Source of the DNA: Aequorivita sp. HC6-5
Lineage (GTDB): Bacteria; Bacteroidota; Bacteroidia; Flavobacteriales; Flavobacteriaceae
Direction: 5' to 3'
DNA length: 64,000 nt
Assembly (NCBI GenBank): GCA_905182755.1
Contig: CAJJCS010000002.1
Coordinates: forward strand, 186,001 to 250,000
In this document: one piece after another, positions 38,602 through 47,477 of the stretch
How the letters are laid out: each line of letters opens with the position of its first letter
How positions within the stretch are numbered: the first letter of the stretch is position 1
The notes under the pieces: generated by a model
The model's database searches: none
Told to the model about the DNA's origin: nothing
The model's input: only the letters and a program-made list of their open reading frames with translations
Made by a program: the position numbers and the translations under genes

Positions 38602-38609
38602 CAAATGTA
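38602..38609 (-). promoter_or_regulatory. TAnnTTTG -7 box for mreB
   Basis: TACATTTG on the minus strand in the purH-mreB gap, 49 bases upstream of the mreB ATG. It suggests that the shape operon can be transcribed separately from purH. Confidence 0.5.
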
Positions 38610-38616
38610 CTAAAAT

Positions 38617-40149
38617 TTAATGCTTAAAATGACGTGTTGCTGTAAATACCATTGAAACATTATTTGCATCACAATAATCGATACTTAATTGATCTTTTAT
38701 GGAGCCTCCTGGTTCTATTACAGCGGTTATTCCTGCGGTATCTGCAATTTCTACACAATCAGGAAAAGGGAAGAAAGCATCACTAGCCATTACCGCTCCT
38801 TGAAGATCAAAATTAAAGTTTTTTGCTTTTTCTATAGCTTGATTTAGGGCATCTACACGAGAGGTTTGTCCTGTTCCACTAGCATACAACTGACCGTTTT
38901 TGGCAAGTACAATTGTATTTGATTTGGTGTGCTTGCAAATTTTGGATGCAAAAAGCAGATCTTTGAGTTCTTGTGAGGTTGGTTTTTTGCTTGTTGGGTA
39001 TGTTAATCCTTCACGGGTATCGGTGATGGTATTTCTGTCCTGCACCAACGTTCCGTTAAGGCATGTTCTAACGGTTGTTTTTGAGAGTGTAACTTGCTTT
39101 TGTGTCAACAAGATTCTATTTTTCTTTCCTTTTAAAATTTCAATAGCCTCACTGGCAAAAGAGGGAGCAATCACAACCTCGCAAAATAATGTATGAATTT
39201 CATTTGCTGTAGCTGCATCAATTTGTGTGTTACAAATTAAAACACCTCCAAAGGCAGAAACAGGGTCCCCAGCCAAAGCATCAACATAGGCCTTGTGTAC
39301 ACTCTCTCGTTGAGCAAAACCGCAAGCGTTGTTGTGTTTTAAAATAGCAAATGTAGGCTGCTCTCCCTTAAATTCATTCATAAGGTTTACCGCGGCATCA
39401 ACATCAAGAAGGTTGTTGTAGCTTAGTTCTTTTCCGTGAAGCTTGTCAAACATCTGGTCAAAATCTCCAAAGAAAAATCCTTTTTGATGCGGGTTTTCTC
39501 CATATCGCAACACATTTGCATTTGTTTGTGAAATTTTAAGTGCCGTAATTTCTTGATCTGTATTAAAATAATTAAAAATTGCGGTGTCATAGTTAGAAGA
39601 AACATTAAAAGCTTTTGCAGCAAAATGCCTTCTAGCTGCAATGTCAATAGCACCCTGGTTTTGAGAAATAAGTTCTAAAAATTCAGTGTAATCTTCCATG
39701 GATGATACACAAATGGTGTCTTTGAAGTTTTTTGCAGCAGCACGAATTAGTGAAATGCCGCCAATGTCAATTTTTTCAATAATATCTTCTTGGGAAGCTC
39801 CGCTAGAAACTGTTTTTTCGAAGGGATATAAATCTACAATAACAACATCTAACTGAGGGATGTTGTATTGCTGCATTTGCTCCCTATCTGAGGGGTTGTC
39901 TTGCCTGTTTAGAATACCTCCAAATACTTTGGGGTGTAATGTTTTAACACGTCCACCCAATATAGATGGATAGTCTGTCACACTCTCCACGGCAATCACG
40001 TCAATACCTAGATCATTTATAAATTTTTGGGTACCTCCGGTAGAGTATATGGTAACCCCAAGGTCATTTAGTTTTTGGACAATAGGGGCTAATCCGTCTT
40101 TATGAAATACAGATATTAAAGCCGAAGATATTTTTTTGAGATCACTCAT
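38617..40149 (-). CDS. purH: Bifunctional AICAR transformylase/IMP cyclohydrolase PurH
   Basis: A 510-residue enzyme for the last two steps of IMP synthesis. The N-terminal MGS-like IMP cyclohydrolase domain has STGGTQKFI and GGRVKTLHPKVFGGIL. The transformylase domain has LRYGENPHQKG, LKHNNACGFA (the catalytic Lys-His pair) and DAFFPFPDCVE. It precedes mreB in the same direction, an order conserved in Bacteroidota. Confidence 0.97.
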   Translation of the reverse strand: MSDLKKISSALISVFHKDGLAPIVQKLNDLGVTIYSTGGTQKFINDLGIDVIAVESVTDYPSILGGRVKTLHPKVFGGILNRQDNPSDREQMQQYNIPQLDVVIVDLYPFEKTVSSGASQEDIIEKIDIGGISLIRAAAKNFKDTICVSSMEDYTEFLELISQNQGAIDIAARRHFAAKAFNVSSNYDTAIFNYFNTDQEITALKISQTNANVLRYGENPHQKGFFFGDFDQMFDKLHGKELSYNNLLDVDAAVNLMNEFKGEQPTFAILKHNNACGFAQRESVHKAYVDALAGDPVSAFGGVLICNTQIDAATANEIHTLFCEVVIAPSFASEAIEILKGKKNRILLTQKQVTLSKTTVRTCLNGTLVQDRNTITDTREGLTYPTSKKPTSQELKDLLFASKICKHTKSNTIVLAKNGQLYASGTGQTSRVDALNQAIEKAKNFNFDLQGAVMASDAFFPFPDCVEIADTAGITAVIEPGGSIKDQLSIDYCDANNVSMVFTATRHFKH

Positions 40150-40458
40150 TACTTAGGTGGTTTTTTTGAAGTGTAATTGAACGTATTTTACAGACGTAAA
40201 AATACATAATAAGAGCTATTGTTTGTAACAAATTTAATCACTTCGCGACTTACTTTTTGTTTGTATTTACCTATTTTAGATATAAAAGAACCTGTTATGC
40301 CTTTGTTTAGTATGTTCGGGGTATTTTTGATTTGTTAATAGGCATTTCATAACTTTATAAAATTAAAAATGCATACGTTTTAACGGTACTTTTTTTTACA
40401 AAAATAACAGACATTTACATCTCCTTTACCGGGATTTTACCAAACTAAAAAAGCTATT
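40150..40458. other. 309-base intergenic region between divergent purH and an ABC permease
   Basis: No gene or RNA was recognised. It is very AT-rich. On the plus strand it holds a TATTTTTG box (about 40322-40329) with an upstream TTTG 16 bases away, a plausible promoter for the permease. On the minus strand there is a TATTTTTA box for purH near 40200. No stable hairpin stands out. Confidence 0.5.
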
Positions 40459-41715
40459 ATGTTAATTTATCTTAGGGTCCTTAAAGAAAGTTTTTATTTT
40501 GCTATAAGCGCCCTTGTGAACAATAAATTGAGAACCTTTTTATCGTTGCTTGGAGTTACCATTGGGATTTTCTCAATTATCGCTGTATTGGCTGCTGTAG
40601 ATTCATTAAAAAATGAGATTGAGGGCAGTATCAGTTCTTTAGATAACTCAACTATTTTCTTGGCTAGATTTTCCTTTGGGCCTTCAGATATTCCTAGATG
40701 GAAACGAGAGCAATTTCCAAACGTGAGTTTTGAAGAATACAAACTATTAAAAGATGCCGTCCCAAACATAAAGGCAGCTTCTTTTACCCTAAATGTTGCA
40801 CCAGCTACAGTAAAGCATGAAGATAGAACAGTAGGCAATGTTGCGGTTGCGGCAGTTACAGAGGGCTACTATGATATTGAGTCTCTACAATTGGCCCAGG
40901 GGAGGTTTTTTAATGAGGCAGAATCTAACAGTGGTACTCCTGTAATTGTTTTAGGTAATGAAATTGCAGCATCTCTATTTGATGATGTTTCCTATGCCCT
41001 TGGAAAAAAAATACGCCTATACGGTATGAAATTTGTGGTAATTGGTGTTCTAGAAAAGCAAGGGAGCCCTCTCTTTGGAAGCTCTAAAGACACCTCCATA
41101 TTCATACCTTCCAACGTGATTAGAAGAATCTATGGTGATAACAATAGAGCTGTGCTGCCTTTTATTGTTATCAAACCAGAAAAAGGTATTGATAATGATG
41201 AGTTTATTGCACTATTAAAACAGCGCCTAAGAATTAAAAGAGGCATAAAAGCAGATGATATTGATAATTTCTTTGTGAATCAATTACAAGGCTTCGCAGA
41301 TGTTATCGATGATATTATTGGTACCTTAAACTTGGTTGGGCTTTTTATTAGTTTCTTCTCTTTGCTTGTTGGGGGCTTTGGTATTGCCAATATTATGTTT
41401 GTGAGTGTGAAGGAGCGAACCAATTTGATTGGAATTCAAAAATCTCTTGGAGCAAAAAATAAATTTATTTTATTTCAATTTTTATTTGAAGCTGTAATTC
41501 TTGCCCTTATTGGTGGCGTTATAGGGCTTGTTCTGGTGTATTTTGTTTCCTTGATAGCCTCTTCAATGGCTGGAGATTTTGAGTTTATACTCTCTACAAA
41601 AAACATGATTATTGGAACGGGTGTTTCTGCAGCTATTGGTTTAATTTCTGGGATACTGCCTGCAATTTCTGCCTCTAAATTAGATCCTGTAGAGGCCATA
41701 AGAACAGGAATGTAG
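40459..41715 (+). CDS. MacB/FtsX-like ABC transporter permease
   Basis: A 418-residue protein with the MacB layout: an N-terminal helix (residues 20-42, RTFLSLLGVTIGIFSII), a large periplasmic domain (about 45-275) and three C-terminal helices with the FtsX motif (GGFGIANIMFVSVKERTNLI, IGIQKSLGAK). Such permeases export macrolides, peptides or lipoproteins or act in mechanotransmission, always with an ATPase. No ATPase gene is adjacent here, so the partner is elsewhere. It is convergent with the GAF gene. Confidence 0.88.
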   Translation: MLIYLRVLKESFYFAISALVNNKLRTFLSLLGVTIGIFSIIAVLAAVDSLKNEIEGSISSLDNSTIFLARFSFGPSDIPRWKREQFPNVSFEEYKLLKDAVPNIKAASFTLNVAPATVKHEDRTVGNVAVAAVTEGYYDIESLQLAQGRFFNEAESNSGTPVIVLGNEIAASLFDDVSYALGKKIRLYGMKFVVIGVLEKQGSPLFGSSKDTSIFIPSNVIRRIYGDNNRAVLPFIVIKPEKGIDNDEFIALLKQRLRIKRGIKADDIDNFFVNQLQGFADVIDDIIGTLNLVGLFISFFSLLVGGFGIANIMFVSVKERTNLIGIQKSLGAKNKFILFQFLFEAVILALIGGVIGLVLVYFVSLIASSMAGDFEFILSTKNMIIGTGVSAAIGLISGILPAISASKLDPVEAIRTGM

Positions 41716-41720
41716 TTTTT

Positions 41721-42176
41721 TTACAAAATAGTGGCAACCTTTTCATTTAGCCAGCTTAGAAAATCTTCATCTGCTTTTGTGAATGGATCTTGCGTGTTTG
41801 AATCTATATCTATTTGACCAATATTTACACCGTTTTTAAATAGTGGTATTACAATTTCTGCTTTTACTGAAATGCTACATGCAATATAATTGTCTTGCGC
41901 CTTTACATCTGGTACCACAAAGTTTTGGTTACTTACAGCAACTTGGCCGCAGATACCTTTTCCAAACTCAATAACGGTATGCTCTGTGGGTGCCCCACAA
42001 TAAGCTTTTAAATGGAGTGTTTTTGTGGCATGATTTGCAAAATAAAAACCGACCCAATCATAATACGATACCTGTTGTGTAAGAAGCTTACAGACATTCT
42101 GTAATCGCTGGTCTAAAGTAGCATTCGTATTCTCTATAATAGCAGTAAGCTGAGGTTTTAAAGTATCTAAAATCAT
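41721..42176 (-). CDS. GAF-domain protein, probable free methionine-(R)-sulfoxide reductase
   Basis: A 151-residue single GAF domain. The cysteines lie where free-Met-R-sulfoxide reductase (fRMsr) needs them: one in YCGAPTEHTVIEFGKGICGQ (two Cys) and one in YIACSISVKAEIVIPLF. The ending, IGQIDIDSNTQDPFTKADEDFL, also fits the family (quoted span residues 123-144). The enzyme would reduce free methionine sulfoxide with thioredoxin. A TACTTTTA box lies about 18 bases upstream. Confidence 0.82.
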   Translation of the reverse strand: MILDTLKPQLTAIIENTNATLDQRLQNVCKLLTQQVSYYDWVGFYFANHATKTLHLKAYCGAPTEHTVIEFGKGICGQVAVSNQNFVVPDVKAQDNYIACSISVKAEIVIPLFKNGVNIGQIDIDSNTQDPFTKADEDFLSWLNEKVATIL

Positions 42177-42265
42177 GGCGGTAATTTTTTAGGTAAAAGT
42201 ATTTCAAAGTTGGTATACTATCCAATTTCTTTGCTTGTTTTTTCTTAGTTGGTTTTTGGTTTTCG

Positions 42266-42273
42266 TACTTTTG
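42266..42273 (+). promoter_or_regulatory. TAnnTTTG -7 box for the DUF3347 gene
   Basis: TACTTTTG ends 17 bases before the ATG at 42291 and would drive the metal cluster. Confidence 0.55.
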
Positions 42274-42290
42274 CTCTCTAAATCATACTT

Positions 42291-42833
42291 ATGAAACACC
42301 TACTCCATACTCTTTTTTTAGGAATGTCATTATTTCTTTTTTCTTGTAAAAACCAAACCAATGCCAATGAGCCAGAAATTAAAACAGCACCTGTGGCTAT
42401 TGAGTTAATTAGTGAGGGTGAAATTCAGGACGTGACTTTTACATCAAAAGGCGCCTCTAAAGTTTTTCATTATTACACAAAATTAAAAAATGCGTTAGTT
42501 AATACAAATTCTACTGCTACAGCACAGGCAGCTCAAGAGCTATCCTCTAGTGTGTCTTTAATGGGTGGAGATGAAATTACTCTTGCTGCTATTAAGGAAA
42601 TTTCAATGTCAAATGACATCCAGATGCAGCGTGAAAAATTTGTGATAGTAACTACCAGCGTTGAGAAATTATTAGAAAACAATGTTGCCACAGGACTTTT
42701 CTACAAGCAGTATTGCCCAATGGCATTTAATAACACAGGCGGGTACTGGTTAAGTAACTCTAAAGAAATTAGAAATCCGTTTTTTGGAGATAAAATGCTG
42801 AAATGCGGTAGGATAGATAAAGAAATTAACTAA
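42291..42833 (+). CDS. DUF3347 lipoprotein, copper/heavy-metal cluster
   Basis: A 180-residue lipoprotein (lipobox FLFSCKN, Cys19) with the DUF3347 domain. The conserved ending, YKQYCPMAFNNTGGYWLS then NPFFGDKMLKCG, contains Cys, Met and further potential copper ligands. DUF3347 is also found at the end of some CusB-type efflux adaptors and is linked to copper binding in Bacteroidota. It opens a run of metal-related genes to 46728. Binding of copper by this protein is an inference. Confidence 0.85.
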   Translation: MKHLLHTLFLGMSLFLFSCKNQTNANEPEIKTAPVAIELISEGEIQDVTFTSKGASKVFHYYTKLKNALVNTNSTATAQAAQELSSSVSLMGGDEITLAAIKEISMSNDIQMQREKFVIVTTSVEKLLENNVATGLFYKQYCPMAFNNTGGYWLSNSKEIRNPFFGDKMLKCGRIDKEIN

Positions 42834-42862
42834 AATTTACCACTACGGCTATACTATTGTTG

Positions 42863-42870
42863 TAATTTTG
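42863..42870 (+). promoter_or_regulatory. TAnnTTTG -7 box 4 bases before a GTG start
   Basis: TAATTTTG ends 4 bases upstream of the GTG at 42875, so transcription should begin at or next to the start codon. Confidence 0.5.
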
Positions 42871-42874
42871 CACT

Positions 42875-43285
42875 GTGAAACAAATCATCTCTATACTATT
42901 AACGCTTCTATTACTAATTAGTAATACAGGCATAACCTACGCCCAACATTTTTGTGGTGGCCACCAGATGATGGCCAAAGTAACCATAGGGCAAGAACGG
43001 TTATCTTGTGGTATGGCACTGGTAAAAGATCTTTGTGATGAGTCTCACCAAAGTGACACCCACTCTTGTTGTAACAATCTCTACACTCAAGTAGCTTTTG
43101 ATGATACCGTTGAGCAGCCCGTTGTTGAATTTCAACTCACTCCGCCATTAAAAGCTAATACTACTACTTTTAGTGCTAGTGTTTATGAAATTCTAACACT
43201 CCAAAAAGAGGTTGTCTACACCATCTACAATCCACCACCTTTAATAAAAGATTTCCCTGTTCTTTTCGACACCTTTTTAATTTAA
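42875..43285 (+). CDS. HYC_CC_PP family exported metal-associated protein
   Basis: A 136-residue exported protein (signal to about ITYAQ, residue 24) with the motifs that name the family: HFCGGH, SCCNN and NPPPL near the C-terminus. The Cys and His residues suggest soft-metal binding. The family occurs beside HMA-domain and TonB receptor genes in flavobacteria. It starts with GTG, directly after a promoter box. The function is not established; a copper-binding or sensing role is inferred. Confidence 0.85.
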   Translation: MKQIISILLTLLLLISNTGITYAQHFCGGHQMMAKVTIGQERLSCGMALVKDLCDESHQSDTHSCCNNLYTQVAFDDTVEQPVVEFQLTPPLKANTTTFSASVYEILTLQKEVVYTIYNPPPLIKDFPVLFDTFLI

Positions 43286-43378
43286 TATACTACAAACTGC
43301 TATTTCTTAGATAGCAATGCTTTTGTGTGCACCTATCTTTTAGTGCACCACATGTAATTTTATATTAAATTTAAAAAA

Positions 43379-44119
43379 ATGACACAAACATATCATATTC
43401 AAGGAATGACTTGTAATGGTTGCAAGGATTCTGTAACAAGAGCCTTTCAATCTCTAGAAGGAGTTCATCAGGTACATGTTGATCTTGAAAAAGGCACAGC
43501 TTTACTAACTACGGCTTCTGTTATTCAAACCAAGTTGTTAAAAGAGGTGCTGCCCTCAAAATTCACCCTGATTGAATCTAATACCCAAACGGTAAAACAA
43601 AACAATGTGTTTGACAGGGATAAAAAAGCCCCTCAAGGGTCAAAGCTGGAGCAACTAAAACCGTTGTTTTTGATTTTTGGATTTTTGCTACTTATTAGTA
43701 GTGCTTTAAATTTTAGAGGATTTACTACCTTAGATTTTATGCTCGATTTTATGGGCTTATTTTTCTTTGTCTTTAGCCTTTTCAAGTTTTTAGATCTCTC
43801 TGGATTTGCCTTGTCTTTTGCTATGTATGACCCTCTTGCAAAGCGTCTACCTTTATACGGCCGGGTATATCCTTTTTTAGAATTGACTCTTGGTTTTTTG
43901 TTGTTAGCAAAAATCCAACTACCAATAGCGCTACTTGTAACGGTTATTCTATTAAGTATAACCACCATTGGAGTTTGCGTTGTTTTACTTCAAAAAAAAC
44001 AAATAACCTGCGCCTGTCTTGGAACGGTTTTAAAACTGCCCATGACCCAAGCCACATTTATTGAAAATAGCGTCATGATTTTCATGGCCACATTCATCTT
44101 ATTAACACATTATATATAA
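43379..44119 (+). CDS. Heavy-metal-associated domain fused to a MauE/DoxX-like membrane domain
   Basis: A 246-residue fusion. Residues 1-65 are an HMA domain with the metal-binding GMTCNGCKDSV (Cys-x-x-Cys). Residues 95-245 form a four-to-five-helix MauE/DoxX-like membrane domain (PLAKRLPLYGRVYPFLELTL, a cytoplasmic ACAC-type pair near CACLG). It probably moves or hands over copper, or supplies reductant at the membrane. Its stop overlaps the start of the TonB receptor (TAATG), so the two are translationally coupled. Two short hairpins lie in the 93-base leader. Confidence 0.85.
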   Translation: MTQTYHIQGMTCNGCKDSVTRAFQSLEGVHQVHVDLEKGTALLTTASVIQTKLLKEVLPSKFTLIESNTQTVKQNNVFDRDKKAPQGSKLEQLKPLFLIFGFLLLISSALNFRGFTTLDFMLDFMGLFFFVFSLFKFLDLSGFALSFAMYDPLAKRLPLYGRVYPFLELTLGFLLLAKIQLPIALLVTVILLSITTIGVCVVLLQKKQITCACLGTVLKLPMTQATFIENSVMIFMATFILLTHYI

Positions 44120-46357
44120 TGAAACATATTTTATACCTATTGCTAGTTTTACCAGCACTGCTTTTTTCACAACAAAAAGTATCTGGTAGTATTTTAGAAC
44201 TACAAAACAATAAAGAAGTACCCTTGCCTTTTGCCAATGTTTTTTGGCTTAATTCTCAGGTGGGTACTGTTACTGATATCGACGGAAATTTCAGCATTGA
44301 GTTTTCGGCTCAATACTCAAAATTAGTGGTAAGTTATGTGGGGTATACCACAGATACAATTACCGTTACAAATCCTAATAGCCGTACTATTAGGCATTTA
44401 TTAATGATCTAAAGGAACTTTAGATGAAGTGGTACTAACTTCAAGAATTAAAGCAACCTCTAGGTCTTATCTTGGGGCAGAAAACGTGATTAACATTTCT
44501 AGTGCAGAATTATTAAAAGCAGCTTGTTGTAATCTTTCAGAAAGTTTTGAAACCAACCCATCCATAGATGTCAATTTTGCAGATGCTATTACAGGGGTTC
44601 GTCAAATAAGATTGCTAGGGCTCACTTCTCCCTACACGGTAATCACCACAGAGAACATTCCTTCTGTCAGGGGGGCTTCTCAGGCCTATGGGCTTAGTTT
44701 TATACCCGGTACTTGGGTAGAGAGTATCCAAATCACCAAAGGGGCAGGTAGTGTTGTAAATAGTTTTGAAAGCATTGCAGGACAGATTAATGCAGAACTT
44801 GTAAAGCCCAGCACAGATAATAAAATATTTGTAAATGCCTTTGGCGCTTTGGGAGGTAGACAAGAATTAAATGTTCACTTAAACACAAAACTTACAGACA
44901 CTTGGAGCACCGGAGTATACCTTCACGGAAACACAAGAGATAAAAAAAATGACAGAAATGAAGATGGATTTCTTGACAACCCGCTGGCAAAACAAATAAA
45001 TTTTATGAACCGCTGGCAATATGCAAATCCTAAAACGGGTTTTGTGAGTTTTATATCTCTTAATTATTTAAAAGATGATAAGCAGGTTGGGCAAACGGGT
45101 TTTGTGCCAAATCGGGATCGTGGTACTACTAATTTTTGGGGAGGTGAGGTTGATACACAGCGCGCTGGTTTTACTGCCAAACTAGGGTATGTAACCCCGA
45201 GTGCACCCTATCAATCTATTGGTATACAAGTAGCCGGAAATAGACACGAGCAAAATTCTTATTTTGGATTACGAGAGTACAATATACAGCATGATAGTGG
45301 CTATGTTAGTGGTATTTTTAATTCTATTATTGGTGATTCTAGGCATACTTTTAAAACAGGTATTACAGCCGCTTATGATGATTATAAAGAACTGGTAGAG
45401 AGTACAAATTACAACAGAACAGAACAAAGTCTTGGAGCCTTTTTTGAATACTCATTTGATGATTTAGAGAATTTCACCATGACAACCGGCCTTCGTGTAG
45501 ACACCCATAATTTATTAGGCACCTTTGTTACCCCTAGATTTCATGCGCGTTATACCCCTTGGAATAAAGCGGCACTAAGAGCTTCTTTTGGTAGAGGAAA
45601 ACGCAGTGCCACTATTTTTACAGAAAACCAGTCGCTTTTTGCAACCTCAAGGGCTATCTCTATCACAGATAATGGTGGGCCTATTTATGGACTGGATCCA
45701 GAAATTGCCTGGAACTACGGGGTTTCTTTTTTGCAAGGATTTACTGTTTTTGATCGTAAAGCAGAGTTGAGTATGGATTTTTATAGAACAGATTTTCAAA
45801 ATCAAGTGGTTGTAGATTGGGAAGATCCTAACCAGATACGTTTTTACAATGCACAAAACGCAACTACTGCCAATAGCCTTCAAGTAGACTTGAGCTATGC
45901 TATATTAGAGCGTTTAGATTTTAGAACAACATATAAATACTATGACGTACAAACAGACTTTGCTATTGGAAGATTAGCTAAAGCGCTAACTCCAGAGCAT
46001 CGTTTTTTTGCAAACCTATCCTACCAGACACTGCTGTATAAAGATGCGCAATGGAAATTTGACGCAACCTATAACTGGTTAAGCTCTCAACGCCTCCCCA
46101 GTACTCAAACCAATGAGGCTCCTTATAGACTCCCAGAGAATACTCCTTCTTTAGGTACACTAAATACACAAATCACCAAAGTGTTTAGTTCTAAGTTTGA
46201 AATATATGTAGGAGCAGAGAATATTACAGATCAAAGACAAGAGAACCCAATTTTGGACGCTCAAAACCCTTTTGGTTCAAATTTTGACACTACATTTGTA
46301 TATGGCCCAATTTTTGGAGCTAATTATTACGCAGGATTAAGATATAAAATAAACTAA
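44119..46357 (+). CDS. TonB-dependent outer-membrane receptor, metal cluster (frameshifted)
   Basis: About 745 residues after correction. The N-terminal 90 residues hold a signal peptide and a carboxypeptidase-regulatory-like domain (PLPFANVFWLNSQVGTVTDI). The plug domain begins GTLDEVVLTSRIKATSRS and includes a Cys pair (ELLKAACCNLSESFETNP) and IQITKGAGSVVNSFESIAGQ. A 22-strand-type barrel follows to the end. The frame breaks at 44412; removing one base at about 44404-44410 gives HLLMSKGTLDEVVL. The receptor is flanked by HMA-domain genes, so a copper or metallophore substrate is likely but not proven. Confidence 0.88.
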
Positions 46358-46368
46358 AATTAAAGAAG

Positions 46369-46728
46369 ATGAAAAATGTATTACTAGTATTGATGCTTGT
46401 TTTTGGAGCAAGTGTTTTTGGACAAAATAAAAATGCAAAAGCAGTTATTGCCGTTGACGGAGTATGTATGATGTGTAAAGATCGTATAGAAAAAGCATCT
46501 ATCAAGACCAAAGGAGTAAAGTCTGCGGTTTGGAATCTAGACACAAAAGAGTTGCGTGTAATTTATAATGAAGAAAAAACAACCTTAGCTGCTATAAATG
46601 CCTCTGTTGCCGCCGTTGGTCATGACACAGAACAAATAAAAGCAACAGAAAAGGCGTATCAAAGTGTACACCCTTGTTGTAAATACAGAGACCAGGATGT
46701 GCAAAAAGAGCACACCATGGACAATTAA
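46369..46728 (+). CDS. Exported heavy-metal-associated domain protein
   Basis: A 119-residue exported protein (signal to about SVFGQ, residue 19) with one HMA fold. The metal-binding motif is GVCMMCKDRIEKA, and a second Cys pair with His follows at SVHPCCKYRD. It is 11 bases after the TonB receptor stop and is probably the periplasmic metal carrier of the cluster. A terminator follows, which closes the operon. Confidence 0.88.
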   Translation: MKNVLLVLMLVFGASVFGQNKNAKAVIAVDGVCMMCKDRIEKASIKTKGVKSAVWNLDTKELRVIYNEEKTTLAAINASVAAVGHDTEQIKATEKAYQSVHPCCKYRDQDVQKEHTMDN

Positions 46729-46751
46729 TTTTTAGCTTCATAAAGTTTCTT

Positions 46752-46782
46752 AAAACCACTTTTTTTTGAAAGTGGTTTTTGT
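46752..46782 (+). terminator. Terminator closing the metal cluster
   Basis: The hairpin AAAACCACTTT / AAAGTGGTTTT, 24 bases after the HMA protein's stop. Confidence 0.75.
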
Positions 46783-46793
46783 ATTTTTATACT

Positions 46794-47003
46794 ATGATAT
46801 TAAAACCAAAAATCTTACTATACATTATAACCCTTTGCGTGCTTGTTGCAGCTGTTGTTTGGGAGTATTATATGCAGCAGTGGCTGTCTTATCAGCCCGA
46901 AGATGGGGCTAATGTTTTAAGGGTTGATCTTTTTGTAATATGGCCAGTGGTACTTACCTTAGTTGGCGTATCTTTATTTAGGATACTTGAAAATAGAAAA
47001 TAA
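46794..47003 (+). CDS. Small two-helix membrane protein
   Basis: A 69-residue protein with two predicted helices (about residues 6-24 and 43-62). The ATG at 46794 is preferred over the frame start at 46779, since a -7-like TATTTTTA (46782-46789) ends 4 bases before it. It resembles small flavobacterial membrane proteins of unknown function. The convergent neighbour shares its terminator. Confidence 0.6.
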   Translation: MILKPKILLYIITLCVLVAAVVWEYYMQQWLSYQPEDGANVLRVDLFVIWPVVLTLVGVSLFRILENRK

Positions 47004-47037
47004 AAAAACAGGCTACACCAAGTGTAGCCTGTTTTTT
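47003..47037. terminator. Bidirectional terminator
   Basis: The stem AAAAAACAGGCTACAC / GTGTAGCCTGTTTTTT with a 3-base loop lies between two convergent small genes and serves both. Confidence 0.9.
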
Positions 47038-47057
47038 AGTACAAGAAAGTTAAAAAA

Positions 47058-47288
47058 TTAATTTTCTTCTGTTAGCTTTTGTACTTCTAGAACTTCTACA
47101 GCTGCACCTGTAGCTACTTCTACTGCTTCTACAACTGAGTCTGTAGCTACTTCTACTGCCTCTACAGCTTCAACTGCTTTTTCTTCAACTGTTTCAACAG
47201 CTTCTTTAGTTTTGTCTGTAGTTTCTCTACAAGATGTTACAGAAACTATTAATGCTAGTGCAGCAAATGTTGTGATTACTTTTTTCAT
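47058..47288 (-). CDS. Small lipoprotein with Val-Glu-Ala repeats
   Basis: A 76-residue lipoprotein starting at ATG 47288 (signal TTFAALALIVSVTSC, lipobox Cys near residue 20). The mature part is an acidic, low-complexity helix made of an 11-residue repeat (VEAVEVATDSV, then VEAVEVATGAA), matched by a 33-base DNA repeat. Similar small alanine/glutamate-rich envelope lipoproteins are abundant in flavobacteria. Function is unknown. Confidence 0.7.
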   Translation of the reverse strand: MKKVITTFAALALIVSVTSCRETTDKTKEAVETVEEKAVEAVEAVEVATDSVVEAVEVATGAAVEVLEVQKLTEEN

Positions 47289-47404
47289 GATATTGGTTTT
47301 TAGTTTAAGGGTCAAAAGTACTGTAATATTTAATAATACAAGTTTTTAGTAGCTTTATTTTCAATTAGTTGTGTAAAATTAATGTTTTGCAGCACAGCTA
47401 TTAT

Positions 47405-47457
47405 GGAAATATTCCTTTTAAGTGGAAGATTTCCGAATAAAACATTGGATATATTCC
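47405..47457 (+). promoter_or_regulatory. Three GGAAnnnTTCC-like operators upstream of the S24 repressor
   Basis: Palindromes GGAAATATTCC (47405-47415), GGAAGATTTCC (47424-47434) and GGATATATTCC (47447-47457) stand 19 and 23 bases apart, just upstream of the -7 box. The arrangement is that of an autoregulated LexA/CI-type gene. The consensus is derived only from these three copies. Confidence 0.65.
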
Positions 47458-47466
47458 AAAAAAATG

Positions 47467-47474
47467 TATATTTG
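47467..47474 (+). promoter_or_regulatory. TAnnTTTG -7 box of the S24 repressor gene
   Basis: TATATTTG ends 3 bases before the ATG at 47478, so the transcript probably starts at or near the start codon. The third operator ends 9 bases upstream of the box. Confidence 0.6.
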
Positions 47475-47477
47475 AAT

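Noticed and set aside
44615-44863. Several overlapping open frames of 60-110 codons opposite large genes, for example inside the TonB, HMG-CoA reductase and mreB genes
   Set aside because: They follow the codon pattern of the real gene in another frame and have no homology, promoter or ribosome site.
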